Shown here one piece after another: positions 34,118-42,975 of a stretch of DNA of 64,000 bases. Location of the stretch: assembly GCA_944387285.1 (NCBI GenBank), contig CALXEH010000004.1, forward strand, positions 16,632 to 80,631, in the 5' to 3' direction. Position numbers and translations under genes: made by a program. Position 1 is the first letter of the stretch, and each line of letters opens with the position of its first letter. Source of the DNA: an uncultured Oscillospiraceae bacterium (GTDB lineage: Bacteria; Bacillota; Clostridia; Oscillospirales; Oscillospiraceae). The notes beneath the pieces were generated by a model. The model was not told the origin of the DNA. It saw only the letters and a program-made list of their open reading frames with translations, and did no database searches.

Positions 34118-34554
34118 TATATCAGTCCTTTCTCGTGCAATATCGTGTTTGCCGCGTCCTCACAGGCGCGGATCATCTTCGGGGTCGCGGACAGGATGGC
34201 AGCGTTCCAGAAGTGCGAACCCGGGATATAGCCGTAGGCTTTTTTGCGGCCATAGTTCAGGACAAAGCCCTTGACCGCATTCTTTACGCCCTTCTCGTCC
34301 CTGCCCTTAATGGACATGGATACGCTGTGGACTCCGTCCTTTGTGTCAACCTTTCTGTAGTAGGTAATACTGTCGCGCATGGCTCCGGTATCAATATGCC
34401 CGGCGCGCACCAGGGCGCTCCGGGCCTCTTTAACAAATATCTCGGCGCCGGCGTACAGGATCTTCTTGGTGTTCTCCTCATCGTACAGGCCGTTGTCCTC
34501 GAGCTGACGTATCAGCTCCGGCAAGGCGCTCTCTGAATACTGAAAACTAGCCAT
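34117..34554 (-). CDS. HK97 gp10-like head-tail/tail completion protein
   Basis: The 145-residue protein has an N-terminal helix, the HK97 gp10 core GHIDTGAMRDSITY and a conserved tail KKAYGYIPGSHFWNAAI. It is followed directly by the major tail gene and overlaps the preceding connector gene by 8 bp. Confidence 0.83.
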   Translation of the reverse strand: MASFQYSESALPELIRQLEDNGLYDEENTKKILYAGAEIFVKEARSALVRAGHIDTGAMRDSITYYRKVDTKDGVHSVSMSIKGRDEKGVKNAVKGFVLNYGRKKAYGYIPGSHFWNAAILSATPKMIRACEDAANTILHEKGLI

Positions 34555-34873
34555 ACAGCGCCCCCGCAGCTATGGCCGTCAAGCTCGCCTGGGACTGGCG
34601 CTTGTCGTCTGAGTACTGCACGGCATCCAGCGTGGAGACCCAGCCGGCAGCCTCGAGTGCAGCCTTCACCTTTTTCATCAGCGGCACATAGCTCCCGCCG
34701 GTGAAGATGTCCACGGCATAGGCCACACCCGTCTCGGCCTCCACGCCTTCGGCGTATATCTGCCCGGTTTGCCCTATGCACTGGTATGTCACGAAGACGT
34801 CCTCAGTGCCTCTGTATGGAACCGAGGACACAGGCGCTCCAATGTCCGCAAGGGCTTCAGCTATCGGTATCAT
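34547..34873 (-). CDS. Tail terminator/completion protein
   Basis: The 108-residue protein has VFVTYQCIGQTGQIYAEGVE and a central helix KVKAALEAAGW. The small alpha-beta size and location fit tail-terminator proteins. The start at 34873 lies six bases after GGAGG; the frame back to 34888 lacks a site. Confidence 0.7.
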   Translation of the reverse strand: MIPIAEALADIGAPVSSVPYRGTEDVFVTYQCIGQTGQIYAEGVEAETGVAYAVDIFTGGSYVPLMKKVKAALEAAGWVSTLDAVQYSDDKRQSQASLTAIAAGALYG

Positions 34874-35195
34874 GCTCTGCCTCCTCAACCGGGAACACCG
34901 TCTCAGACAGTCTGAGCGACAGCAGCTGCACGGGCAGCCCGTCGGAGTTCTCTTTGCGCTGGATCTGCACTATGCGATACTGGACCCCGTCGACCAGGCA
35001 AAACTGCTCGGCGCTTATCGGCGCCGGCCACATCTCGGCGGCAATGTCCACGCGCTCACCGGCCTGAAGTGCGGCGTAATATCGCGTCACGCCGACGGTG
35101 GATTCACCGAAGTAATATCTCCGGCCCGGGCGCAGGCAGCGGGGCTCGGCCTCAGTATCAAGTGTGCAGACAGTCAGCACGCGGTCATAGATCAT
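34857..35195 (-). CDS. Head closure protein (gp16/HK97-adaptor-like)
   Basis: The 112-residue beta-rich protein has the typical ERVDIAAEMWPAPISAEQ and GVQYRIVQIQRKEN stretches of head-closure proteins. It overlaps the connector gene by 4 bp. Confidence 0.75.
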   Translation of the reverse strand: MIYDRVLTVCTLDTEAEPRCLRPGRRYYFGESTVGVTRYYAALQAGERVDIAAEMWPAPISAEQFCLVDGVQYRIVQIQRKENSDGLPVQLLSLRLSETVFPVEEAEHDTDS

Positions 35196-35482
35196 GCGCT
35201 GCCACCTGCCTGAGCGATCTTGCGGTCATTGAGCTCTGCCCGGATCATGCGGGGCATTCCCGAGGCGTCCGGGCTTGCCCGCCGGCGATATATCCAGGCG
35301 GCATACATGGAGAGCAGCGCGTCATCTTCAGGGGCGTCCGGATTAAGCTGGACGCCCTCTCTCGATATCGCCGCATGAGCCATTGACAGGTAGTGGTCAA
35401 GCTGCACCTCCTGCTCGGGCGTGGGATGCAGCAGGCCGAGATCGGTCTGCAAAAGTATCCTCTGGTTTGCCGTAGGCGTCAC
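35192..35482 (-). CDS. Head-tail connector (gp6-like)
   Basis: The 96-residue helical protein begins MTPTANQRILLQTDLG. The GTG start at 35482 is 8 bp after AAAGGAGG; the longer frame would start inside that site. A central YAAWIYRRR helix is typical of gp6-like connectors, which lie immediately after the capsid gene. Confidence 0.75.
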   Translation of the reverse strand: MTPTANQRILLQTDLGLLHPTPEQEVQLDHYLSMAHAAISREGVQLNPDAPEDDALLSMYAAWIYRRRASPDASGMPRMIRAELNDRKIAQAGGSA

Positions 35483-35497
35483 TCGGCCCACCTCCTT

Positions 35498-36895
35498 TTA
35501 GTTAGCGGCGTCCGTGGCGAATGTTACGGTCTTCGTCGGCGCCGTTTTCGCATAGTTGAGCAGCACAAAGGCCTCGCCGCGCACAGGCTTGCCGTCATAT
35601 CGCTGGGTGCCCTTAAATACCGTGCAGTCATCCAGGAACATGGGTATGTCAGAGTATGCAATCTTCGCACCGCTCCGCTCGGCTACAACCTCCAGCGTCA
35701 GATATCCGCCTGCAATGTCGTTGTCCGCCATGAACTCGAGTTCCACGATTTCTCCGCCTATAACCGGCATGACATTGGAAACACCGGACATAAGCGCTGC
35801 GGAGCTATTGAACTCAAGGCAGCGGCAAATGAGGTCCATATGAGTCTTTCTGTTCATGACCCACACAGGGGCACCAGTTGCGTAGTTAGGCTTCGCGGTT
35901 CCCAGAGCAGCCAGTAGAGGCGAGAAAAACTCCTTGCCGGTGCTTGCCGCCAGGTCAAGAGTCAGAATATTGGAGGTTGACAGGTTTGTAAAAGTCCCCT
36001 GGTTTTTGCCCCACCATGCAGGCTGCGTAGCGGCGGCCAGTCGTGTGACAAAGCCCACGGGCATTTTTGTGCCGGTGCCATACACGATTGCCTTATCAAG
36101 TGCAAGACCTATAGCCTGCCCAAGATAGTCAATGATTGTGGCCAGAAGCTGGAGATCCGAGTCATCCTCAAGGCTGCTGTTAGGCACGGACACATAGCCG
36201 CCAACTTTGTATTCATCCAGTTCTACCTGTGTAAAGGTTATGGTGAGCTCATTGACAGCACCAACCGCCTCCGTCCATATCCCTTCCGGGATTGCTCCGG
36301 CAACGTTTTGACGTCCTTTCCCGGATATCGGGCGAAGCGTAACAAACCTAATCAGCTTTGAATAGCGATCAACTCCGTCGCGCAGCACGCCCATCAGAAT
36401 GTCGGGAACACCGAGCTCGGCGCCGGTCACGGAGGATGCAGCGCGGCGAAAGCCGCGGACACGAGTCAGGAACTCTTTTACGTCCTCTCGGGTAACAAGC
36501 GCCGTGCGCTGTTCAAGGGTCTCGCCCAGGGCACGTATCGCCCTGGTGTTGGTCGATATATTCGCCACAGAATCACTCCTTTTCTTCACATCTGCGCCGG
36601 GCGCGGCGCTTCTTGCGGCCGTGCCGGCTGCTTCGATTTCCGCAATCTGTCTCTCCAGCTCGGCGATCTCGCCTGATATGCGGGTCTGCTCGCTCGTGTT
36701 GGTTTCCCGCGTCTGCTCGAATTCACTTACAAGCGTTTCCACGACTTCGCGCTCCTCATCAGTGGCGGCCTCGTTTATCGCCTGTTCAAGCTCCGCCTCG
36801 CGAGCCTCGAAGCTGGATGCGGCGGTACGCAGCTGCTCCAGCTCGGCCTGCAGGGGCTCGATCCTCTTGCGGAGAACGAGTACTTTAAGTGCCAT
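35498..36895 (-). CDS. HK97-fold major capsid protein with scaffold domain
   Basis: The 465-residue protein has an N-terminal coiled-coil delta domain (about 1-105), removed by the prohead protease in HK97-like phages. It is followed by the capsid fold with YVSVPNSSLEDDSDLQLLAT, the E-loop and P-domain region, and VWVMNRKTHMDL. The protease gene directly upstream overlaps it by 11 bp. Confidence 0.92.
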   Translation of the reverse strand: MALKVLVLRKRIEPLQAELEQLRTAASSFEAREAELEQAINEAATDEEREVVETLVSEFEQTRETNTSEQTRISGEIAELERQIAEIEAAGTAARSAAPGADVKKRSDSVANISTNTRAIRALGETLEQRTALVTREDVKEFLTRVRGFRRAASSVTGAELGVPDILMGVLRDGVDRYSKLIRFVTLRPISGKGRQNVAGAIPEGIWTEAVGAVNELTITFTQVELDEYKVGGYVSVPNSSLEDDSDLQLLATIIDYLGQAIGLALDKAIVYGTGTKMPVGFVTRLAAATQPAWWGKNQGTFTNLSTSNILTLDLAASTGKEFFSPLLAALGTAKPNYATGAPVWVMNRKTHMDLICRCLEFNSSAALMSGVSNVMPVIGGEIVELEFMADNDIAGGYLTLEVVAERSGAKIAYSDIPMFLDDCTVFKGTQRYDGKPVRGEAFVLLNYAKTAPTKTVTFATDAAN

Positions 36896-37478
36896 TGCTA
36901 CCTCCTAATCTTCGTCTCATTTCAGCGCGCCAAAGCTCCAGGCGGCGCCGGTTGATGGTCTCCAGGTCCCTGCGCCTGGCTTCTATGCCAGTGTCCTCAT
37001 ACGCCGGGAACGTGCAGGGGCTGACCTCGTAGAGAGGGCTGATCTTCTCTATCTCCCAGCGGCATTTGCCGTCACCCAGCTCGATAAACCGCTCGGACTC
37101 AATTTCAAATCCAATCGAACACTGGCTCACGTCTCCGCGCTTAACGCGGGCATAGAGGTCCATCGCCGCTCGGTCTTCCTGATTGATGGTTATGCGCCCC
37201 CACAGGCCTCTGGAGTCTTGCTTCAAGGTCATAGTGCCGGCGTGGGTGCGACCAAGGACGAGGTCTGTATTGTGGTTTACCAGCGCTCGCACGTCACCGG
37301 ACACAGATTCGTCAAAAGCGCCGGGCAGTATAATCTCCGTTGCACCCGGCCAAAACTCGTAAGGGCTGTTGAAAACGGCAAAGTATCCCTCGATATAGAG
37401 TTCAACTCCCTCCTCGCGCGTGGAATACTCGACCGGCAGGCAGCGGCGTTCCATGTTAGTTCTATTGGCTGCGGGCAT
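36885..37478 (-). CDS. HK97 prohead protease
   Basis: The 197-residue protein has the S78-type catalytic His in ALVNHNTDLVLGRT and Ser in QCSIGFEIES, with YEVSPCTFPAYEDTGIEA after it. It cleaves the scaffold part of the capsid protein. The start at 37478 follows GGAGG by 6 bp just after the portal stop. Confidence 0.92.
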   Translation of the reverse strand: MPAANRTNMERRCLPVEYSTREEGVELYIEGYFAVFNSPYEFWPGATEIILPGAFDESVSGDVRALVNHNTDLVLGRTHAGTMTLKQDSRGLWGRITINQEDRAAMDLYARVKRGDVSQCSIGFEIESERFIELGDGKCRWEIEKISPLYEVSPCTFPAYEDTGIEARRRDLETINRRRLELWRAEMRRRLGGSNGT

Positions 37479-37479
37479 A

Positions 37480-38661
37480 TCAGTCCTCCGCACTTTGCAG
37501 CTTTTTCTGATTGCCGATCATGCCGGCGGGGATATAGTTCTCCAGGATAACGCGCTCATCCAGGCCGGGCTCCGGCGGCAGGTCAAGCCAGTCGCGGACC
37601 TCATTGCCCGTCATTATGCCGCGGACATACTGGTCGTCGCCGACCGAGGCCAGTGTCTTGAGGTCGTAGGCGTAAAGTCTGCGGGTGTTGAACTTCCAGT
37701 ACCAGCGCTCGGAGATCAGGAGCTTCTTTGTAAGCTCCTGTGCGATGCCGTTCGCTATCGGCTGGGCCGTCGTGCGGATAAAGTTGTTGTACGCCGCCTC
37801 GCTGTACTCCCCCACGCCGAGGAAATACGGCGGTACCCGTATTGCAGCCGCGACGCAGCGCTTGTCCATCTCCACGCTGGACGATATCGCAATGTCGGCC
37901 AGGGACAGCGGTTTGACCGTGACAACGTCCATGAGCTCTGCGGGGATCATCCAGGGCTCGCCGGCGCGCTGCGTCTGTATGTACTCATGCATCAGCTTCT
38001 CGCGGCCAGACGGATCTCTTAGTTCCTCGGAATTGGAGTCCACCTTGATGATCACGCTCGGCATCCACTTTGAGGACATAAAGGCGTTTGTGGTCGCCGC
38101 GGCCTGACGCAGATTCTTAAGCACCTCGCGCAGCTGCACACGCGGGCCTCTGCCCCGCCACGGCGCAGCCGGATCCGGATGCAGCCGGAAGTGCAGCACA
38201 TCATCAGGCGCAAACATCTGGCCGCGCCATTGGATGGAATAGCTCAGGCCGTTGTCCTGCGGCAGCGTCGTCGCGCCCGGCATGGGCAGCAGCTCCTCTA
38301 TCCGACCGTTATGGGAATCAGGAAGAACGAAGGCATTGCCATCCCCGGATGTGAACATCGTGGTCACGATCCAGCTGACCCAGGCCTGGCGTGTCCCCAG
38401 ACTGTACGGAGTGATATCGATCATGCGCGACAGCTCGTTTTTGAGCCGCTTGTCGCCCTCGTCGGTGTTCTCCATGAGCCATATTGTGGCGTCGGATATG
38501 ATATCGGCCACCATGCCGACGGCATTGGCAACGTCCGGCGAGTCGATGAGCCTCGAATATCCGGGTACAGTGAGGTCCGCGTCTGTGTCGGCCAGCGTTA
38601 TCCATCGCGCCCCGGTCGACAGCGGGGCATCCCGCGAGCGCGGGACCGGCTTAACTCGCAA
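37480..38661 (-). CDS. HK97-family portal protein
   Basis: The 393-residue protein forms the DNA entry ring. Family features are GDGNAFVLPD, PDDVLHFRLHPDP and the stretch RVPPYFLGVGEYSEAAYNNF. It appears to start at TTG, 8 bp after AAGGAGG and adjacent to the terminase stop. Confidence 0.92.
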   Translation of the reverse strand: MRVKPVPRSRDAPLSTGARWITLADTDADLTVPGYSRLIDSPDVANAVGMVADIISDATIWLMENTDEGDKRLKNELSRMIDITPYSLGTRQAWVSWIVTTMFTSGDGNAFVLPDSHNGRIEELLPMPGATTLPQDNGLSYSIQWRGQMFAPDDVLHFRLHPDPAAPWRGRGPRVQLREVLKNLRQAAATTNAFMSSKWMPSVIIKVDSNSEELRDPSGREKLMHEYIQTQRAGEPWMIPAELMDVVTVKPLSLADIAISSSVEMDKRCVAAAIRVPPYFLGVGEYSEAAYNNFIRTTAQPIANGIAQELTKKLLISERWYWKFNTRRLYAYDLKTLASVGDDQYVRGIMTGNEVRDWLDLPPEPGLDERVILENYIPAGMIGNQKKLQSAED

Positions 38662-40785
38662 TCAATCACCCTCCTTCTGAGCGCCGAACCAGCCGGCGCC
38701 TTTCTTTTTGGCTTCGAGATCTATGAGATAGGTGCAGGCTGCGAACACTGCGCAGTCGAACACGTCTATGCGCAGATTCGGAGCCAGCTTGTCGTAATAC
38801 GTCACGTCATCAGCCTTGTCGACGCCGTGGACGTTCTGGACGCAGTATTCAAATGGCTCAGCGTGGCAGTAATACAGCGTGCCGGCCTTGGCAGAGTTCA
38901 TGAGATAGTGAAACCCCTCATTTTTGAGAAGAGCCGTCTGCGGCTGGTCCCTGACGGTAAAGTGCGCTGCCTTCATGCCGACGAAGTACTCGCGGCAGAA
39001 TTTACGGTCATGTCCCACCCGGCGCACTTTGAAGCCGCGCGTGCGCATGTCCGTGAACCACCGGACCACATCGGCGTGGTTTGTGACCTTGTCGTTTGTC
39101 ATGTCCAGCCAGCGGTCATCGAGCCAGCCGAACAGAGGTATCTGGTCCTGCTCTGCCTTTACGAGCGCAGCCGGACGCGGGAACCAGCAGTGTGGGACGA
39201 TGATATCCACGCCCTGGTAGTGGCCGAACAGGCACGCTGCGGTGAGGTCATGCAGCTTTGAGAGGTCGGCGCCTCCGTACCACTCGACCGGCAGCCTGGC
39301 AAGCTGGTCAAGCGTCCAGTCATACTTGGCGTCAGACGCCCGCCACTCCTCGATGTCGAAATACGCACGCAGCGACTGGATAAAGACATTGAGGCTCTTG
39401 GTCAGGAACTCCGGTCTCATCTGGGGATCCTCGCGGGCAAGCTGCGCGTCGGCGATCATGTCCGCCGGGCGGATGCTCGCGCCCCAGCCCGGATTACAGG
39501 CCTGCATGACAGCCGGGTCATCATAGTCTACTTCGCCGTTCGCGCCCTGCTCGGCCGCGGCTATGAATACGAAGGTGCGGTCAGCTATGTCCCCGGTCAC
39601 GGTGCCGTCGAGGATCTTCCGGCAGAAGTCCACGCGCTGCGCACAGAAGCCGAGCTCCAGCGAGCCTGCAGTCGAGATGCCGATGACGAGCTTGTTGGAG
39701 TACGCCTTGGTCGCGTCCTTGAGCACCTGGTACTGCTTGGCGCTTTTGTAGGTATGCATCTCGTCGGCGATGATGACGTTGGCGTTGAACGAGTCCTGGC
39801 GGTCGGGCGACGTAGCCAGGGCATTGATAGAGATATACCCGTCCCCGACATCGCCCGATATGCTGTGCTCATTGTTGCTGCCTATGATCCGCAGCCCGTT
39901 GTCGGGGTCCTCGTCTACGGATATGCCGAGACGCTTCACGTTGAATTTGAGGAAGTCAAAGCCCTCCAGGGCCTGCTTCAGCGCGCCACCGACCTCATAC
40001 ACCTTTGAGCCCGACATCCGGTAATAGAGGGCAAAGGCCCAGGCCAGTGCCGCGGCGAAGGTGGTTTTGACATTTTTTCTTGGCACAAATATCAGGGCCT
40101 CAACATATCGCCGCAGCTGTGTGCCCGGCTGATAAAAGCCCATGATGTTGTAAACGCAGAACTTGTGATACGGCAGCAGCTCGAAGGGGCGTCCGCGCAT
40201 GGGCAAGCCCTCGAGGTCCTCGCCCTGCTGGTGGCAGATTGTCGTCTCAATGAGCGCGATTATCAGGTTGGCCTCTTCCGCCCGGAAGTCCCAGTGCCCC
40301 GTGTCCAAATCGGACACATATCTGGCGCAGGCCTGGCGGATCTCTGTGCAGGCGGGGACTTCGCCGGACAGGACGCCCTCAACATAGGCGTCGACGGCCG
40401 CCTGGTAGTCTGCCGCTTTGGCAATCGCCGTTTCCCTGGCCGTATCCAGCAGCGCCTCTATGGGGCTTCCCGACGAGGTATTTGCTTCAACAGCGCTTCT
40501 GGCCTTTTTCAGCCCCGCGGGAGTCAGGCCCAGCTGAGTGCGCAATGCCAGGACATCCGCACGCAGCTTCTCGACGGCCGACCAGTACGGGTCTTTCGCC
40601 ATGTACTCGGCTCCGGCCTTGTTGGTCATGCGAGCCACCATCTGGCCGCCCTGCTTGCGCCATTCCTTTTCCGCTCTGGAGAGCTGGCGTTCAGTCTTGG
40701 CCAGGGCCTTGATGGTCGGCTCATATATCTCGTTGTAGGTGTCCACGGCGCGCATGGCGTCGCGGATCATGTCCTCTCTGGCCAA
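38662..40785 (-). CDS. Terminase large subunit fused to a P27-like small subunit
   Basis: The 707-residue protein is about 150 residues longer than usual for TerL. Residues 1 to about 130 look like a P27-family small terminase: helical, with YEPTIKALAKTERQL, DPYWSAVEKLRADVLALRTQ and LGLTPAGLKKAR. The rest is TerL: variant Walker A VPRKNVKTTFAAA (Val in place of Gly), Walker B VIIADEMHTYK, and nuclease residues in GADLSKLHDLTA and FDCAVFAAC. No separate small-subunit gene lies upstream; the HNH gene comes next. It drives DNA packaging. Confidence 0.9.
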   Translation of the reverse strand: MAREDMIRDAMRAVDTYNEIYEPTIKALAKTERQLSRAEKEWRKQGGQMVARMTNKAGAEYMAKDPYWSAVEKLRADVLALRTQLGLTPAGLKKARSAVEANTSSGSPIEALLDTARETAIAKAADYQAAVDAYVEGVLSGEVPACTEIRQACARYVSDLDTGHWDFRAEEANLIIALIETTICHQQGEDLEGLPMRGRPFELLPYHKFCVYNIMGFYQPGTQLRRYVEALIFVPRKNVKTTFAAALAWAFALYYRMSGSKVYEVGGALKQALEGFDFLKFNVKRLGISVDEDPDNGLRIIGSNNEHSISGDVGDGYISINALATSPDRQDSFNANVIIADEMHTYKSAKQYQVLKDATKAYSNKLVIGISTAGSLELGFCAQRVDFCRKILDGTVTGDIADRTFVFIAAAEQGANGEVDYDDPAVMQACNPGWGASIRPADMIADAQLAREDPQMRPEFLTKSLNVFIQSLRAYFDIEEWRASDAKYDWTLDQLARLPVEWYGGADLSKLHDLTAACLFGHYQGVDIIVPHCWFPRPAALVKAEQDQIPLFGWLDDRWLDMTNDKVTNHADVVRWFTDMRTRGFKVRRVGHDRKFCREYFVGMKAAHFTVRDQPQTALLKNEGFHYLMNSAKAGTLYYCHAEPFEYCVQNVHGVDKADDVTYYDKLAPNLRIDVFDCAVFAACTYLIDLEAKKKGAGWFGAQKEGD

Positions 40786-40953
40786 TTCACCGCCTCCGGC
40801 TCATTCACGCAGGCGCGTCGTTCACGGGCGCTGTCCGCGCGCGAATTCTTGTTTCCGTTTCTCCTGAGCCCCGAATTCTACCCCCCCTCGATTTTTTTGC
40901 CCGCTGTCGGAAGAAGTCCCGGCCCCAGTGATCAAGGGCAAAGATTTTCAGCC
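40786..40953. other. Gap between HNH and terminase genes
   Basis: These 168 bases contain no credible ORF. A C-run (CCCCCC near 40881) and the position before the terminase would suit a cos or pac site, but no clear signal is seen. Confidence 0.3.
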
Positions 40954-41238
40954 TCAGGGGGGTGGGGGGATAGTCCGGCGGCGCCATGACTCGCCGAGCG
41001 CCGAGAGACTGCCGTCGTCGTTATGCATCGCGCGGTGCGCCTCAGCCGACAGGCTCAGGAGGTTCCAGTCAGCCCAGGCATATTCTGGCCAATCCTCGGC
41101 CGGCCAGATGTGGTGAACAACAGTAGCCTCAACGTTGCGCCCATAGCGCCGCGCCTCGCGGCAGCGGTATCCATCACGGCGCAAGATGCGCGGTCTGACA
41201 TAGACACGCCATCGTCGGCTCTCGTATCCGTCCCACAT
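40954..41238 (-). CDS. Phage HNH endonuclease
   Basis: The 94-residue protein has the HNH core: VVHHIWPAEDW (first His pair), WNLLSLSAEAHRAMHN (Asn and last His). The start at 41238 is 8 bp after GGGAGG. HNH proteins next to the terminase assist DNA cleavage at the packaging site in HK97-like phages. Confidence 0.87.
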   Translation of the reverse strand: MWDGYESRRWRVYVRPRILRRDGYRCREARRYGRNVEATVVHHIWPAEDWPEYAWADWNLLSLSAEAHRAMHNDDGSLSALGESWRRRTIPPPP

Positions 41239-41295
41239 CCAGAACACCTCCCGGCGGCAAACAAAAAAGCGCCTGCCTCCGACACATAGTCGAAG

Positions 41296-41520
41296 TCAGG
41301 CGCTGGCACTTTGGCACTGGCACTCGCCGTCTGCGATTGTTACGAGGATCTGGCGCTTGCATCGTCGGCACCACACCGGCAGCTTCGCCGCTCGGGTATC
41401 CGGCAGGATAACCTGGTCTGTGCGGCTGCCGCATATCGGGCAGACGATTCGGCCTTCTCGCACTTCCAGTTTACCCGGCGCACCTAATTGCGTCAAGCGT
41501 TTTCGTGTACCTTCCGTCAT
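41296..41520 (-). CDS. Cysteine-rich KTR-type zinc-ribbon protein
   Basis: The 74-residue protein has two CxxC pairs, VCPICG and WCRRCKR, about 20 residues apart, in the layout of the Cys-rich KTR family found in Firmicutes phages and conjugative elements. Start at 41520 behind GGGAGG. A nucleic-acid-binding role is likely but unproven. Confidence 0.65.
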   Translation of the reverse strand: MTEGTRKRLTQLGAPGKLEVREGRIVCPICGSRTDQVILPDTRAAKLPVWCRRCKRQILVTIADGECQCQSASA

Positions 41521-41574
41521 TTTCTCGTACCTCCCGCCTAAAGATATACACAACCCCAAGTCAGAAAATAGTAG

Positions 41575-42336
41575 CTATTCGATTTTTCGGCGTCTGCGAG
41601 CAGGCTCTGGCCGCGGCTCGGGCAGCAGATACGATATATATGTGTAGCAGCCGTATCCGTTCTGCCGCTCGTCTCGATCCAGGATTACGGCTCCCGGCGG
41701 CGCTGTGATAGTCACATTGTCGTCAACCAGCTGCGACTCCCGCACAGGCTTGGCAAGGTTGCGTGAACCGACATAACCCTTGTCACCGACTGCAATTACC
41801 TTTGAATCAGCGTCCGGGTTGCGCTCTCGTACCATGTACTGCGCGATCTCCATGAAATCATCGCGGCCATAGTGCTCGCTGTCCGAGAGCTGGGAAATCT
41901 CTATATTGTCGCCCCACTCCCAAAGTGAGCGAATCAGCTCATAGTCCGCCCGGCCGGACGTGGCGTTGATGATCAAGTGGAAATGATACCGCCTGGATCC
42001 GTCGTCCTGAAGCTCATGTATCGCATAAACGTAGCGCAGCTCCTCCCCATCCGCACGCCGCCGAGCCCGCAGCCGGTCCATGAATCGGGCCATGATCTTC
42101 TTGCAGGCCTTACGGTTTGGAGGTAGGTGATCGGCATCAAAGCCGAGGGTGATCCACAGGTCGTGCCTTTTGAAATTGGCACAGAGCAACAGCTGCAGCT
42201 GCTTCCACATCGCTTTGAAGTTCAGCTTCTGTCTGGCCGCGCTGCTGCACTTGGCTTTCTCTGCACGCTCTCTTGGAGAGTCCGCCGCCATGGCCTGGGT
42301 ATAGCACACGCCGTACACGAGCCGACCGGCTGTCAC
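41575..42336 (-). CDS. HUH-type replication-associated protein (ORF2/G2P-like)
   Basis: The 253-residue protein has DLWITLGFD (motif 1-like), the HUH motif YHFHLIIN with His118 and His120, and MEIAQYMVRE with candidate catalytic Tyr167. This is the pattern of rolling-circle Rep/G2P endonucleases that nick one DNA strand. Start set at GTG 42336; a weak ribosome site leaves it uncertain. It lies after the Cys-rich genes and before the packaging genes. Whether it nicks the phage genome is not known. Confidence 0.75.
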   Translation of the reverse strand: MTAGRLVYGVCYTQAMAADSPRERAEKAKCSSAARQKLNFKAMWKQLQLLLCANFKRHDLWITLGFDADHLPPNRKACKKIMARFMDRLRARRRADGEELRYVYAIHELQDDGSRRYHFHLIINATSGRADYELIRSLWEWGDNIEISQLSDSEHYGRDDFMEIAQYMVRERNPDADSKVIAVGDKGYVGSRNLAKPVRESQLVDDNVTITAPPGAVILDRDERQNGYGCYTYISYLLPEPRPEPARRRRKIE

Positions 42337-42349
42337 CGTGATGAGGCGT

Positions 42350-42598
42350 TTAGTCTTTGCTATGGTGGCCGCCCCCCTTTACGCGCGAAGGCGAGGCCGC
42401 AGCCTCGCCTTCCCTTTTCTGTTGTTCCCGAGGCTGCCGAAACGAGCAGCCTTCCGGCCCGGCCGATCCCCTGGCTACGCACCAAGGGTGGTTGAGGATA
42501 TCGCACACGGCGCTGCCGCCCGGCAGTCGTCGAAATGATTTGCAGTCAACACTCCGCCCGTCGGCGTCTGATGCTAGTCTAAACTTTATCCTTGGCAC
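42350..42598 (-). CDS. Small phage protein, unknown
   Basis: An 82-residue protein beginning MPRIKFRLASDADGRSVDC. GTG at 42598 sits 7 bp after GGAGG, and the upstream gene's stop overlaps it by 20 bp. It has three scattered Cys and a basic tail rich in Gln, Ala and Ser. No family recognised. Confidence 0.55.
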   Translation of the reverse strand: MPRIKFRLASDADGRSVDCKSFRRLPGGSAVCDILNHPWCVARGSAGPEGCSFRQPREQQKREGEAAASPSRVKGGGHHSKD

Positions 42599-42779
42599 TG
42601 GCCTTCCTCCCATCTTCAGCAGTTTTTCGAGTTCGCACCCGATATGAGTACCCATCCCGAGACCGCCCGCAGCAGGCGCAGCGGACCCGGCTCAGCGGTT
42701 TATCCGCGTCGAGCTCGGTCACCTCTTCAAACTTCGGGCTGCAGGTCACGCACAGCGTAATATGACGTTCAGTTCTCAC
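42579..42779 (-). CDS. Small phage protein with possible zinc ribbon
   Basis: The 66-residue protein has CVTC near the N-terminus and CACC about 20 residues later, then a basic C-terminal tail. Four cysteines suggest one zinc ion and nucleic-acid contact. Unknown role. Confidence 0.55.
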   Translation of the reverse strand: MRTERHITLCVTCSPKFEEVTELDADKPLSRVRCACCGRSRDGYSYRVRTRKTAEDGRKASAKDKV

Positions 42780-42975
42780 AAGGCAGTCTCCTCTTCCGGT
42801 ATGCCGATATCCGGTATGTAATAAGAATGGCCATCACCGCCGCCACAGCTCCGGCATAGCCCGTCCATGAGCGTATGCGCATGTACCCGCAAAGCGGCAC
42901 ATCGAGCCAGCAGCACGCGGTCCAGCCGACAAGTTCAGACCACATCGCCCAGAACAGGCGGTCAATGCTAGTCAT
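42769..42975 (-). CDS. Small membrane protein of the prophage
   Basis: The 68-residue protein has one or two hydrophobic segments (about 5-30 and 39-56, AGAVAAVMAILITY), then a basic tail YRKRRLPCEN. It overlaps both neighbours by 4-11 bp. Function unknown. Confidence 0.5.
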   Translation of the reverse strand: MTSIDRLFWAMWSELVGWTACCWLDVPLCGYMRIRSWTGYAGAVAAVMAILITYRISAYRKRRLPCEN

